64,000 nt of DNA. Origin: Ricinus communis. Its lineage: Eukaryota; Streptophyta; Magnoliopsida; Malpighiales; Euphorbiaceae. The first letter of the stretch is position 1. Each line of letters begins with the position of its first letter. Below are positions 1 through 12,557 of the stretch, in pieces. The translations under genes were made by a program, and so were the position numbers. Location: contig NC_063264.1 of NCBI RefSeq assembly GCF_019578655.1, positions 16,232,429 to 16,296,428 on the forward strand, in the 5' to 3' direction. The notes below the pieces were generated by a model. It did no database searches. It was not told where the DNA came from and saw nothing but the letters and a program-made list of their open reading frames with translations.

Positions 1-300
1 TAATCCAAATAAGACTGGCGCCCCGAGAGCAATGCTCGACCAGGGACCTTACATTCAGTCTGGTCACTTAAGTATCCAAATAAGAAATCTAGTAGCCATT
101 CGGCTCTTTTAATCCAATAAGACTGGCGCCCCGAGAGCAATGCTCGACCAGGGACCTTACCTCCAGTCTGGTCACTTAAGTATCCAAATAAGAAATCTAG
201 TAGCCATTCGGCTCTCTTAATCCAATAAGACTGGCGCCCCGAGAGCAATGCTCGACTAGGGACCTTACCTCCGGCAATTTACACAAATCAGCCCAGAGAG
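1..300. repeat. 108-bp tandem repeat inside the 3' LTR of A
   Basis: A unit starting GGCTCT..TTAATCC recurs at 102 and 210, exactly 108 bp apart, with a partial unit before and a truncated unit after. Each contains GACTGGCGCCCCGAGAGC and ends GTAGCCATTC. The same array is in the other LTR at 16280-16615 with a different end structure. Confidence 0.85.
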
Positions 301-1602
301 CCATGCTCGACCAGAGAAAACCCATAAATATCTTATTACATGTCCATGATCATTACCGGCAAGACGCGTCCGATGTAACCCATCAAAGTGGCATGTTCTA
401 CAAGCCACATTTCCCAATTCGCAATCATCACATATAATAAATATCATTATCCGATGAACTCATCCAACACATATCGGAAATAAAGATTAAAGATTTAAGA
501 TAAAACAACGTGCAATTTGTGAGGGAAAAATAATAACGTTTGTCTTATTATAACATACTAATAATAATATTTATATTATTTCAAATATTAATAATCAAGT
601 GAAATCATTTATTTTACGATACTAATAATCATATTAAGCACAAATTCTAAATAGCATATTAAAATCGGACTAGCAATAGCGCAAAGATTAAATGACTTTA
701 ACTCATGATTTGATGCGTTCCACGCCTCGGGTGGAGTCAAGGAAGGCTGAATTATCTAATAACAAAAGACATACAATTAATAGACATTCGAAAATTCTTC
801 CTAAACTTAGACCCTAAGGTCGACCGCCTAGAATTAAATTGGACTCGAGGGATTCTACGAAATTTGACAGAACCTCCCTAAATTACGGATATTTACCCCC
901 GTAAAACGGGTCCAGGACTGCCAAAAACATATCAAACATGCTGGAATTTAATAACAGGAGCCGGGCCACAAGAATCGCATTAATATTTTCCCGACTCCAA
1001 AACACCACAATCCAAACAATTTAATTTGATTTATTTTTAAACTACCCAACACAAGCAATTAATAGCCACAATAACTTTCTAATATTATAACAAAATTTTT
1101 CGAGTCTAATAAAATTATACCGAGTTAAAAATTGAAATATTTCAAGGCCCGAAAACACCGGGGTTCGTAAGCCGGTCCTACCAACAGTGTCGAATTCAAA
1201 TCCGGGCGCCCTACGAAGCTCAAGTTGCGGGGAGTCCGGGAAGTACAAGAGTTTTGGCCGGGAAAGTGGCCTAAGGCTGGCGGATCGGGGCCGGAAAGTC
1301 GCTACTCACGCGACACTTCCCAAGGCCGGCAAGGATTTTCCGACGAAGGAGGGTTGCTTCCGTGGTTTTGGGGATGGGAGTCCGATTCTGGCGTCGGTTT
1401 GCGGAAAGGACAGGAGGCCGAATCGACGATGGCGACCTCTTCGTCCTTCGGTGTCAGCGGAAAGGAAGGAGGAGGGAAGGCGTGGCTGACGGGAGAAGGC
1501 GGGGAGAGGGAGAAGGGTGAAAGGAATGTAGGGGAGTGAAGGGGAAGGAAGGGAGGAAGGAAAAGGAGGAGGGGGAGGAGAAACAGGAGAGATTTTTTTT
1601 TT

Positions 1603-1637
<35 letters not shown>

Positions 1638-1666
1638 CTATTATTATTACAACTAAGGGTGTTACA
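1..1666 (-). repeat. 3' LTR of element A (truncated by window start)
   Basis: This matches 16283-18037 nearly throughout and ends in the same TGTTACA (1660-1666). It holds copies of a 108-bp tandem unit at its left end, an AT-rich middle, a GC-rich block (about 1190-1590) and a TA microsatellite (1606-1636). On the minus strand it begins TGTAACACCC, directly after the polypurine tract. Compared with the right LTR it has several multi-base replacements and indels, for example around 350-385 and 714-735, so the pair is clearly more diverged than the LTRs of element B. Open frames in the GC-rich block are not coding. Confidence 0.93.
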
Positions 1667-1688
1667 TTCTACCCCCCTTAGAAAAAAA
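1667..1688 (-). other. Polypurine tract of element A
   Basis: On the minus strand, a purine-rich run ending in AAGGGGGGTAGAA directly precedes the 3' LTR start (TGTAACACC). This is the expected plus-strand primer for reverse transcription. Confidence 0.85.
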
Positions 1689-1718
1689 TTCGACCTCGAA
1701 TTTTAAACCATGGCCCAC

Positions 1719-3107
1719 TTAGGATTGAAATAAATGAGGGTAGATGCTTCTCATTTCCTGCTCGGTTTCCCAGGTACACTCTTGAGACAAATGATTCCGC
1801 CACAAAACTTTGACCATCGGAATAATTTTAGAGCGCAGCTGGCGAACTTGAGTATCCACGATCGGCCGCTCCTCGTAAGTCAAATCTTCACCAACTTCCA
1901 CATTTTGTGGTTGTAACACATCTGAAGATGCGAAATATACTTTCTTAACATCGATATGTGGAATACCGGATGCACGTGCGAGAAGTTCGGTGGCAAGTCT
2001 AGTTTGTATGCCACATCTCCAATTCTGCCAATAATCTCAAAGGGTCCCACATAACAAGGTGCCAATTTGCCCTTCTTGCCGAACCGCAACACACCACGCA
2101 TAGGAGACACCTTCAAGAATACATATTCCCCAACACTGAATTCCACGTGCTTCCGCTTTGGATCCGCATAACTTTTCTGCCTACTAAAAGCTGTCTTCAG
2201 TCGCTCGCGAATAACCGAAATCTTTTCTGAAGTGATCTGAACCAATTCCGATCCTGCTAACTTCCGTTCACCAACTTCTTCCCAACATACGGGGGATCTA
2301 CACTTCCGACCATACAAGGCCTCGAAAGGTGCCATTTTGATACTTGCATGATAAGTATTACACGCGACCACCAATGAGATACCAATCCCATTGACCACCA
2401 AAGTCTATCACGCACATCTGAAGCATATCCTCTAAGGTCTGAATAGTCCTTTCTGATTGTCCGTCCGTCTGAGGATGGAAGGCCGTACTGAAGTCTAACC
2501 TGGTACCAAGTTCCTCTTGCAACTTTTTCCAAAACCTTGAAGTAAATTCGCATTGCCGGACACTATGGAAACCGGGACGTGAAGTGACAATCCTTTCCAG
2601 ATACACTCTTGCATACTTAGCTACAGAGTAGGTAGTCTTTACCGGAAGAAAATGCGCTAACTTAGTCAATCGATCCACAATTACCCAGATGGAGTCATAA
2701 CCAGCAAAAGTCTTGGGTAAACCTAATACAAAATCCATAGTAATCCTTTCCCATTTCCACTCTAGTATAGGAAGCGGCTGCAGTAAACCAAACGGCTTCT
2801 GATGCTCTAATTTAACCTGCTGACATGTCAGACATTTGGAGACAAACTCTGCTACATCTCTCTTCATCCCGCTCCACCAATAATTTCCTTTCAAATCATG
2901 GTACATCTTTGTGGAGCCCGGATGCACGCTGTAAGTTGTACAGTGAGCTTCTTCTAAAATCTCCTTCCTGAGATTATCCACATCGGGAACACACAGCCTA
3001 GAGCCCATCATGAGGGTGCCATCATCATTTATAACAAAGTTATTAGCTCGACCCTGCTGCACATCTTCCAAGATTTTTACGCAACTGTGGGTCCCGATTC
3101 GAGCCAT
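1719..3107 (-). pseudogene. Element A integrase and chromodomain, frame-broken
   Basis: Reading leftwards on the minus strand, the zinc-binding HHCC part includes HPGSTKMYHDLK and CLTCQQVK (near 2810-2960). The catalytic core has MDFVLGLPK and [12 protein letters not shown] with the first Asp (about 2640-2740). The stretch that should carry the second catalytic Asp (family motif VSDRD) reads VSGNAN after a small deletion near 2555-2600. The C-terminal part contains APFEALYGRKCRSPVCW, the RFGKKGKLAP..VGPFEI region and VFHISMLRKY (1940-2340). It is followed in another frame by a chromodomain (about 1722-1880, VKVLWRNH and TWETEQEMR), which in chromoviruses binds histone marks and guides integration. 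At least three frame changes and the lost Asp make the enzyme inactive. Confidence 0.9.
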
Positions 3108-3116
3108 CTGATTACA

Positions 3117-4382
3117 TCACAAGCACGGACCTAATCCGAAATGTGCTAATAATGCACCCGATTCTAATATCTCCACCTGTAACCCTTGATCATACAGTTC
3201 ATGCAACTCTCTAACCAGCGGTCTCTTCTCTACACTGACATGAGCAAGACTACCTACCGACTTCCTGCTCAAAGCATCAGCCACAACATTCGCATTACCC
3301 GGGTGGTAGAGAATATTACAATCATAGTCCTTGAGAAGCTCTAACCACCTTCTCTGCCTCAGGTTCAAATCCTTCCGTTGAAAAATATACTTTAAGCTTT
3401 TATGATCCAGTATAAATCTCGCACGTCTCTCCATGAGATAGTGCCTCCAAATGTTTAATGCAAAATTATCACGCCATCTCCAAATCGTGGGTCGGGTAAT
3501 TTTGTTCATGCTTCTTCAATTGCCTAGACGCATAAGCTATTACCTTTCCATTTTGCATCAGAACACAACCCAAACCCACTCTAGAAGCGTCGCGAATACA
3601 TCGTGAATCCACCAGTCCCGGAAGGTAAGGTCAACACCGAGTCAAGTCAAACAGTCCTTCAACTTTTGAAAGCTTCTCTCACACGTGGGTCACCCACCGA
3701 AACTGACATTTTCTCGAGTCAACTTAGTCAAAGGCGCTGCTATCCTTGAAAAGTCTTGCACAAATCGACGGTAGTAGCCTGCCAACCCTAGAAAGCTACG
3801 CACTTCAGTCACTGAAGTTGGCCTCTGCCATTCAGTCACTGCCTCCACTTTCTTAGGGTCCACTTGAATACCCTCTTTAGACACTATGTGCCCTAGAAAA
3901 GCAACGCTTTCCAACCAGAACTCGCACTTGGAGAACTTAGCGTACAATTGATGTTCCCTCAAAGTCTAAAGTACTATCCTCAAGTGCCACGCGTGCTCCT
4001 CTTCGCTTTTGGAATAAACCAAGATATCATCAATGAATACGATGACAAAACGATCCAGAAATTCCTTGAACACTCGATTCATCAAATCCATAAAAGCCGC
4101 CGGGGCATTAGTGAGTCTAAACGACATCACCAGAAACTCATAATGCCCATAACGCATCCTAAACGCCGTCTTTGGCACGTCTTCACCACTGATCCTCAAC
4201 TGGTGATACCCCGATCGCAAATCAATCTTGGAGAAATACACAGCTCCCTGAAGCTGATCGAATAGGTCATCGATGCGAGGAAGCGGATACCGGTTACGAA
4301 TCGTCGCCTTATTCGATTCTTGTGTCGATGCAGAGCGCAAGGTACCATCCTTCTTCTTCTGAGCGAGCACCCCAAGGAGACG
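3117..4382 (-). pseudogene. Element A reverse transcriptase and RNase H, frame-broken
   Basis: The RT part (3966-4370, minus) shows [31 protein letters not shown] and the active site [12 protein letters not shown]. It continues in a second frame at 3690-3962 ([26 protein letters not shown]). The start of RNase H is badly damaged at 3510-3690. Its end ([21 protein letters not shown], then [10 protein letters not shown]) is readable at 3117-3509. In an active element this makes DNA from the retrotransposon RNA and removes the template. Several frameshifts separate the parts, so no single product is possible. Confidence 0.9.
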
Positions 4383-5121
4383 TACTAGGTCTAATGAAAC
4401 CCTTATCTAGGAGGTCTTGCAACTGCTCCTTTATCTCTCTTAACTCGGCCGGTGCCATTCGATAGGGCGGCAAAGAAATAGGTGTTGTACCCGGTATCAC
4501 GTCGATATAGAATTCTATCTCTCTATTGGGCGGCAATCCAGGTAGTTCTTCTGAAAACACATCAGGAAACTCGCAAACCACCGGAACGTCTTCGACGCAA
4601 CCTTTCCTTGCAGAGGTATCCCTAACCAAAGCCAAATATCCCTGACATCCACGGCATAGCATCCGCCTAGCTGCAATCGCTGACACGAGGTCCGAGGGAG
4701 AAGGTATCTGCTCACCTTTAAAATAGAACTCTGAGTCTCCAGGAATTCGAAAAGTCACTTGTTTCTCCCTGCAGTCCAACATGGCGAAATGCATAGCTAA
4801 CCAATCCATTCCCAATATCACATCAAAATCCATTACATCTAAAAGAATTAGGTCAGCAACCAAATCTCGTCCCTCAACAGACACCGGACACGACGGATAC
4901 ACGACATCAGTCTCTAAGGCCTTACTTAACGGCGTAGTGACCGAGATCGGAATTCGAAGCCTAACGGGCCGGACATCCAATTTTAAGGCAAAATTAGGCG
5001 ATACGAAAGAATGGGTAGCCCCAGGGTCTAACAAAACTCTAGCCTCAGAATGACAAACAAGAATAGTACCTGACACCATAGCATTTGAGGCTCGCGCATC
5101 TTGAGGAGTAAGGGTAAACAC
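4383..5121 (-). pseudogene. Element A aspartic protease and RT linker
   Basis: One open frame on the minus strand reads from just behind the gag end into the RT leader. The retropepsin-type active site appears as LLDPGATHSF (Asp-Pro-Gly where Asp-Ser/Thr-Gly is usual), with ILGMDWL about 65 residues later as the second conserved protease block. The linker to RT contains FSEELPGLPPNREIEF, then APAELREIKEQLQDLL and IRPSTSPWG. The frame runs on to 4309 but leaves the RT frame near 4380, where the KKKDG motif continues in another frame. It cleaved Gag-Pol in the ancestor. Confidence 0.9.
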
Positions 5122-5122
5122 T

Positions 5123-5807
5123 CTAGCTTGCCCCTACCGACTGTTGAGACCACGAAGCTCGACCTTGAACCCTGCCCCCAGACCGGCCTCCTGAAGATCT
5201 ACCTCCAAAACTACGGCCCTGCTGGCCAACAAACTGAGATCCATCTTGAAAATGTCCCGGGGTTGCAGGAAAAGCTGGTCGGGTCGCACTAGCGGACGAG
5301 CCTTGTGGAAAAGTCGGTCGAAATAGCGAGGACACTCTCGAGCCATATGTCCCATCTCACCACACCTAAAACAGGCTCCGGATGTTAGGCACGGTCCACG
5401 ATGTGACCCGCCACACATCCGACAAGTCTTGGCCAGAGGCCAGCTCGAACTCGCCCACTACCATCAAGCCTCGACTAGGTCTCAATCCTCGGCTACTCCT
5501 CCGATTACGCCTACCCTTTCTGTGGATGCGGTGACTTCTCTGCGGTACCTCCAGAGTAACTTCCACTACCATAGTACGGCACGACAGGCTGCGCACTGGA
5601 CTGACCCTCAACCCTGGTTTTCTTCTTCCTACCATCGTCAGTCCCTTGACTAAACCCTCGCAGCGTCATCTCCATCTGCCTCGCCATGTCAGTAACTTCT
5701 AGGAAGCTACTCCTCCTATATTGAACCAAGGAAACAAACTCTGGGCCGAGCCCTGAAATGTATTTGCTGTTCTTCTGCTCCTCAGTCCCCACAGCATAAG
5801 GTGCATA
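5123..5807 (-). pseudogene. Element A gag, C-terminal half with zinc knuckle
   Basis: The part next to element B (5511-5807) reads EEQKNSKYISGLGPEF and EVTDMARQMEMTLRG, typical of the end of the retrotransposon Gag domain. A CCHC zinc knuckle, CFRCGEMGHMARECP, follows at about 5330-5385 in another frame; it binds packaged RNA. A Gly/Arg/Gln-rich tail leads to the protease. The frame changes at least twice, near 5400 and 5510. The first half of the same gene lies beyond element B at 14857-15525. Confidence 0.9.
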
Positions 5808-8120
5808 TGTAACGCCTGCATTTTCTCATCATCCATGTTATGTGCATTTACATTTAATCATTGGGCATATGATGGTATATCAATGATATTTTTATTTTAT
5901 GAGAACATATATATATTAATTATAAGTAGAGAATAAGAAGCATGATATTAGATTATTAATTTAGATAAGTTGATTAAGTACTTGGGTTATGTGTATTAAG
6001 CCTTAAGACTTAATTGAACCAATAGTTGAAGGTTGGGTAAATAGATTGGACTTAAAAGATACAATTAAAAGTTAGTACCTATATATGGTTAGTAAGAATT
6101 AATTTAGGGTGATAAAAATAGTTTAGTAGGTGGTGGCATTAAGAGAGGAATATTGGAAATTGGAACCATGAGTAAGCTCATTTTACCTCTTCATTTCTCT
6201 AAAATTCGTACATGGCCAAAAACACAAAATTTGGAATAAGAGAGAGGAGTGGAATACCTAGAAAACTTAAGATTAAGATAGGATTTTGCCAACTATTGAA
6301 GGAGCCAAGCTAAAGCTAAAGGATTTAAGCATATTAGCAACCCAAAAGCTGAAATTGGTAAGTTGTTACTTGAGTGTTATAAATTTGTCATTAGGGTTCT
6401 TGATTACAAATTGGAAAAACTTCATTTGATGGTCTCATTGATTAATTAAAGGTCTGATTATCATGAATTAGTAGAGTATTGAATGATTGCATAAAGATTA
6501 AGCTTGATTTAAGTTTAAGTATGTTAAGATAGAAAACTGTCAAAATTCCAGCAACCTTGATGTTCTGTATTTTAGGCATAACATGGGTTATATAAGTCCA
6601 AATTAAGCTTAATTGGTGTCTATGGAAAGTTTAAAGAGTCCTCTATAACTTTGTAGTTTTGTGATTTTGCTATTTTTGCCGTTTTGGTTGCTTAAATTGA
6701 GCAAACAGATTGCTGCTCGGGTACAACTAGCTGTATGACCCTTGCTCAGTAATTTGAAAATAATTAAATCTATAGAAGTCGGAATTGAGTAATTCTTCTT
6801 GAAGATGAAACTAGACGCATAAATGGATATGTCAATTTAATATGAGATTTTTGTATTAAGCCAATTTTTCCCAGCAATAAATATACCTTGGTACTAAATT
6901 CTGTCTAGAAAACAGAAATGTTGGAGATTAGTTTTATGCAATTTATTGATGTTAATTTGAGTTAGATTGGTATTTAACTAGATGGGAAATGTTTATAGGA
7001 TATTAAAACAGTAATTGAGAGTCTTAGAGGAAGAGTTAGACCTATGAATTAGAGAGGGGATGATCTTGTAATGCATTAGAACTCGCATTTACATGAATAT
7101 TTGTAATATGCATGAAATGTGAATTGATGAATGTGTTGACAGGTACTCAAAGGCCTAGAAAGGAAGTTGTGGAGAAAGGAGGTTCTTATATGCTAAAGGA
7201 ATAAGTATATTTTGAGTAAGTAAATAGTTAATATTTGCTATGTTCATATATTTAATCAAATGTTCTGCAAATGGTTGCGTTTGCTTAATATTGCTTATGT
7301 TTGAATGACTGAGATGGAAATGATTGGTGTTGAGTGGAACAATTGTTATTGCTGAAATATGATATAAGTGAAATGATTGAATTGTGATGTTAAGTGCATA
7401 TGTGCATGTTAATGGTGGATTCCCCTATGAAAAAAAAAAGATATAAATATAAAGCCTTGGGAGGCTAAAGCCTAGAGAGGCTATAAAAGTGTATAATGTG
7501 AGATGAGGCGGAGCAGCTTACGTGTGTGATATGTGAGGATGAGGCGGAGCAGCACATTAAAGGGGATCCACAAGCCGTGAGAACTAACCATAATTGTTGA
7601 ATTGTATTTCTTCTATGATGGTTGTAATGAATTGAGTAGAATGGTATGACTTTATACCTAAACTATGAATATCATGGAAAGTTATGTGATTGGGTGGAAA
7701 TTGTATTAAGTGTATGTGATATAGATTATGTTGATTATTTATTTACTGAGCTGGAGGCTCACCCCTCTCCAAAATTTTTCTTTTCAGGTTTGTAAATAGT
7801 AGTGCATCCGTTGGTTGTATGCGAAGTCTAGCTTTTAGCAGTTCTGTCAAGTTGGGCCAGTTTTGTGAAGTCTCCTCCTGATGCATTTTTGTATGCAGTT
7901 ATGTGATATATATGGAAGTATGCCTTATAAGGCATAAGAAGTTGTTTGTAATACTTGTTAAATGATGTTTAAGTATAATCATATGTTTATATTTTAATAA
8001 CCTTGTGTCTGGATTCTTAACAACCTACATATTGACCTATCTACCTGTAGTATATATTCTACGACGCTTGTATGCTTCCTGGCTAATGTTTATTGGTTAG
8101 TATGTGATGGGGGTGTTACA
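5808..8120 (+). repeat. 5' LTR of element B
   Basis: It begins TGTAACGCCTGC and ends GGGTGTTACA, that is TG..CA with short inverted termini (TGTAAC/GTTACA). It is repeated at 12558-14851. It contains an A9-10 run near 7430 and a twice-used motif, GATGAGGCGGAGCAGC (7503-7554). Length is about 2.3 kb, normal for Tekay/Del LTRs. Confidence 0.95.
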
Positions 8121-8126
8121 TTTTAG

Positions 8127-8138
8127 TGGTATCAGAGC
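8127..8138 (+). other. Primer-binding site of element B (initiator tRNA-Met)
   Basis: TGGTATCAGAGC lies six bases after the 5' LTR. This is the standard plant initiator tRNA-Met complement that primes minus-strand DNA synthesis. Confidence 0.95.
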
Positions 8139-8238
8139 AGGGATTAGATTCATTGGGAGTAGATTCATGTTGCACATCATTAAGCATATGATATATGTTC
8201 TTTGAACTTGACTGAATATTTGCATTTAATATATATAG

Positions 8239-9867
8239 ATGGAGAGACAAGGAGAACACGCAACTGGCCCAGATAAGTCATTAGAGTCTCATGCATGGTC
8301 ATGAAAATGCATCCGAACATGATCAACATGATGAGCATGAGCTACATTCCGAAAATGCCGCACAATCGAATGTACAAAATGTTATGGAACAGTTTATGGA
8401 TTTTCTAATGCAACGGAAACTTAACAACAAGCACCGCCTCGGACTCAACAAAGAAAAGGCCGTGATAGATAAGAATTATGAAAGAGTTAGGAAACAAGGT
8501 GCTAATGTTTTCAAGGTACTACCGATCCCTGCCGAGGGCCGAGGAATGGTTACGAAATACAGAAAGGGTGTTGGATAGATTTAATTGCACATCCGAACAA
8601 AGGCTTCTATATACAGTATCTTTAATAGAAAAAGATGCACTTGATTGGTGGGAAACAGTTTTAAGAAGCAAAGATCGACCAATGACTTTGACTTGGAATG
8701 ATTTCTTGAGAGAATTTGCTGAGAAGTATACTCCAGAAATTTATAGAAACAGAAAGAAGCTTGAATTTCTTCAGTTGAAACATAATGATATGTCAGTTGC
8801 AGAGTACGAAGTTCAATTTGTGAGATTATGTAAGTATGCACCAGAAGAAATAGCCATCAAGAACCGAAAGGAAGAAATTTGAGATGGGTTTGAGGCTTGA
8901 CATTCGTGAGAAAATGGCAGTGAAACCTCATAATTACAATGCCTCAATTGAAGCTGCTTTGAGAGCTGAAGAAACATCATTTGAAAGGAATACTATGGAA
9001 GCTAAAAAGAAGAAGATCATTGGTGCTTATAGTAATCCTCCAAGACATATTAGTATTTCTTCGTTTAGAGGCTCTAATTCACAGCGGAGTAGTTATCGTG
9101 GACGAGGGTTTGGTGGTCAGTCTAGTAGATCCTCCATAGTACCTTATAGTAGAGGTGGATACAATTCATCCAGACTTGAGGGAGGACAAGTTTCAGCCAG
9201 TAGAGGGTTTGCTCCTGTTTGTCCTACGTGCAACAGGAGACATACTGGAGAATGTTGGGGACCTAGACCAGTAGTATGTTTTACTTGTAGTAGGCCAGGA
9301 CATTATTCTAGAGATTGTCCTATGAGAAGAAATAATGCTGGAGAATCTTATACAGTGGGTCAGAGTAGTGTTGGTGAAAATATTCCAGTTGGTTCAGGCA
9401 GAGGCAGAGGAAGAGGTGGCAGAGGAGGTTTAACTATTTCAGCAACACCATCGGAACAAATTGGTCAACCACAAGCACAAGCTAGAGTATTTGCTACTAC
9501 TAGAAATGAAGCATTTGTAGCACCCGAAATTACATCGGTATACTTTCTATTCATGATTCCGATGCACATGTTCTTATTGATCCCTGGATCCACATGTTCA
9601 TTCATATCACATGATTTTGCATCGCATGTTCATGCTAATATAGAGGCATTAGGTTATGATATATATGTATCTATGCCTGCTGGGGGTATTATCACAGTAA
9701 ATACGATAGTGAGATCATGTCCTGTAGTAGTAGATAGTGTCAAACTACATGCAGATTTGGTTGTTATTAATCTTAGAGAGTTTGATGTTATTTTGGGGAT
9801 GGATTGGTTGTCAAGAAATCATGCTATTGTTGATTGTAAAACGAAGGAAGTGGCTATGGAAATATAA
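8239..9867 (+). pseudogene. Element B gag and protease, frame-broken
   Basis: The likely start is the ATG at 8239, but that frame stops after 21 codons and the coding sense moves to the frame open from 8291, then 8478, then 8884. The Gag domain is clear at about 8540-8880 (AEEWLRNTERVLDRF, DALDWWETV, FLREFAEKYTPEIYR, LEFLQLKHNDMSVAEYE). An Arg/Gly/Ser-rich stretch and a CCHC zinc knuckle, CFTCSRPGHYSRDCP (about 9271-9315), follow. The protease region has the damaged active site LLIPGSTCSFIS (9570-9610), where the catalytic Asp is out of frame, and the second block FDVILGMDWLSRNHAIVDC (9781-9837). At least four frame changes make it inactive. Confidence 0.9.
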
Positions 9868-11486
9868 GGAGAAATGAAAATAGTAATGGTGGGTGAAAGG
9901 AAGACAATTCCTAATTGTTTGATTTCAGTGATCGCATGTCGATTAATTAAAATGGATGTGAAGCATATCTAATTAGTTTTATAGATACTACTAAGGTCAG
10001 TCCAGGGGTATTAGACATTCCAGTGGTCAGAGAATTTCCTAACATATTCTTAGATGAATTGCCTGGTTTGCCACCAAATCGAGAGGTTGATTTTGAGATT
10101 GACATCATCCCTGGTACTGCACCTATTTCCATTGCACCATGCTGAATGGCTCCATTAGAATTGAAAGAATTAAAGAAGCAATTAGAAGAGTTACTTGATA
10201 AAGGTTTCATCGGGCCAAGTACTTCACCTTGGGGAGCACCCGATTCTGTTTGTGAAGAAAAAGGATGGTAGTATGCGATTATGTATTGATTATAGGCAAT
10301 TGAATAGGATTACGTTGAAGAATAAATATCCATTGCCGAGAATTGATGATTTGCTTGATCAGTTAAAAGGTGCAACTGTGTTCTCTAAAATTGATTTAAG
10401 ATCAGTTATTGGCAACTCCGGTCAAGAGAAATCTATTGCCAAGACAACATTCGGAACAAGGTATGGGCACTATGAATTTATTATGATGCCATTTGGTTTA
10501 ACAAATGCTCCCTGCTTTTATGTCAATCGATGAACAACACTTTCCAGCCCATATTTAGATCACTTTGTTATTGTGTTCATTGATGATATTCGATTTACTC
10601 TAGAAGCCTAGAAGAGCATGAACAACACTTGAGAATTGTTTCTATGATTTTGAGGAAAACAGTTGTATGCAAAATTCAACAAATGCGAGTTTTGGATGGA
10701 GGAAATTGCATTCTTAGGGCATATTATTTCTAAACATGGAGTGCAACCAGATTCATCAAAGATTAAAGCAATTATTGAATGGGAACCGCCCTAGAAATGT
10801 TTCAAGTTCAAGTTTTCTTGGGTTACCGGCTATTATAGAAGATTTGTAAAAGATTTTTCGGTTATTGCTAAGCCTCTAATGACTTTGTTAAAGAAGAATA
10901 TGCCATTCCGGTGGACGGAGTTATGTGATCAAAATTTTCAAGAGTTGAAGAAAAGGCTTACTACTACACCGATACTCGCATTGCCATCCGAAATGGAGGT
11001 TATGTTGTATATACTGATGCTTCTAGGCAAGGACTTGGATGTGTCTTAATGCAGCATGGGAAGGTTATAGCTTATGCTTCAAGACAATTGCGACCTCATG
11101 AGCTGAATTATCCTACACATGATCTTGAATTAGCAGCTATTGTACATGCATTGAAGATATGGCGACATTATTTATACGGGGAGACATTTCAGATATTTAC
11201 TGATCATAAGAGTTTGAAATATATCCCTACGCAGAAAGAGTTGAATCTGAGACAACGAAGATGGATTGAGCTTCTGAAGGATTATGATTGCACTATTGAT
11301 TATCATCCTGGAAAAGCAAATGTTGTTGCTGATGCTTTAAGTAGGAAGTCAGTGGAAAATTTTTCAAGTATGATTTGCTACAATGTAGAATATTTAGTTG
11401 CACTTAGAGCTATGGATGTGAAGTTTTATGTTTATGACAATGATCCTGTTAGCCACATTACAAGTAAAGCCTTTGATTGGAGATAA
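9868..11486 (+). pseudogene. Element B reverse transcriptase and RNase H, frame-broken
   Basis: After the protease, the linker LDELPGLPPNREVDFEID is readable at about 10050-10105. RT follows with [20 protein letters not shown] (10240-10300), [26 protein letters not shown], then a frame break at about 10400. YGHYEF and MPFGLTNAP follow, and a disrupted active site where VFIDDI is followed by a frameshift (about 10570-10600). RNase H (about 11010-11330) keeps [41 protein letters not shown] and [11 protein letters not shown]. Multiple stops and frameshifts separate these parts. Confidence 0.9.
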
Positions 11487-12557
11487 AATTAAAGATGCAC
11501 AGTGTGAAGATTCTTATTTGCAAAGGATGAAGGGTAGAGTACAAGAAGGAAAGAATACACAATTTGTGTTGAAAGATGATGGTGTGTTATTGAATAGAAA
11601 TCGTGTATGTGTACCCGATGTAGGAAATTTGAGAAAGGAAATCATGCATGAAGCGCACTATGCACCTTATGCAATGCATCCTGGAAGTACCAAAATGTAC
11701 AAAAATTTGAAGCCTTATTATTGGTGGCCGGCAATGAAGAAGGATGTGGCGAATTTGTGAGTAAGTGTTTGACATGTCGGCCAAGTGAAAGGAGAGCACC
11801 AGTGCACCGCAGGTAAACTTCATTCTTTATCTATACCTGTGCAAGTGGGATAAGATTACTATGGATTTTATTATGGGATTGCCGCGTACATTTAACAAGC
11901 ATGATGCTATTTGGGTAATTGTTGATCGACTTACTAAATGTGCTCATTTCTTACCCGTGAAACAAACAGATTCACTTGATAAACTTGCTGAATTGTATAT
12001 TTCCGAGATTGTTAGATTGCATGGTGTGCCTATATCTATTGTATCAGATAGGGATCCTAGATTTACTTCTCGTTTCGGGAGAGTTTGCAGAAAGCATATG
12101 GTACTAAGCTTCATTTCAAGATGTGACTTTTCATCCCTCAAACAGATGGGCAATCGGAAAGAACTATTCGGACATTAGAAGATATGATGAGGGCTTGCAC
12201 ACTTGAGTTCAAGGGTAACTGGGATGATTACATACCACAGATGGAATTTGCGTATAACAACAGTTTTCATTCTAGTATCGGTATGGCTCCTTATGAAGCT
12301 TTGTATGGGAGGAAATGTAAAAGTCCAGTTTGCTGGGATGTTGAAGATTTAAGACAAACTTGAAGGTCCGAATTGGTACAAGAAACAAATTGGATAAAAT
12401 AGAGATAGTTAAAAAGAATTTGAAAGTAGCACAGATGCATAAAAGAGTTATGCTGATTTGCATCGAAGGGAAATGGAATATATTGTGGGTGATAAAGTTT
12501 TCTTGCGGGTATCACCATGGAAAGGAATATTAAGGTTTGGTAAACAAGGGAAATTGA
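11487..12557 (+). pseudogene. Element B integrase, frame-broken and 3'-truncated
   Basis: The zinc-binding part (NLRKEIMHEAHY, HPGSTKMYKNLK, YWWPAMKKDVA) is at 11626-11757, with the Cys pair in a shifted frame to about 11790. The catalytic core has [11 protein letters not shown] (11861), [15 protein letters not shown] with Asp 1 (about 11917) and [13 protein letters not shown] with Asp 2 (about 12038-12075). A frameshift follows, and MEFAYNNSFHSS-like sequence near 12240 and YEALYGRKCKSPVCW near 12295 mark the end of the core. The last readable coding is LRFGKQGKLS (to 12559), where the 3' LTR starts at once. The rest of integrase, the chromodomain and the polypurine tract are absent. Confidence 0.9.

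Noticed and set aside
1187..1539. Plus-strand open frames of 100-104 codons in the GC-rich LTR block
   Set aside because: They lie in element A's LTR, overlap each other in different frames, have no known domain and are not preserved in the other LTR copy.
8127..8138. Possible tRNA gene fragments at the TGGTATCAGAGC sites
   Set aside because: Only the tRNA 3'-end complement is present, next to LTR ends. These are primer-binding sites.
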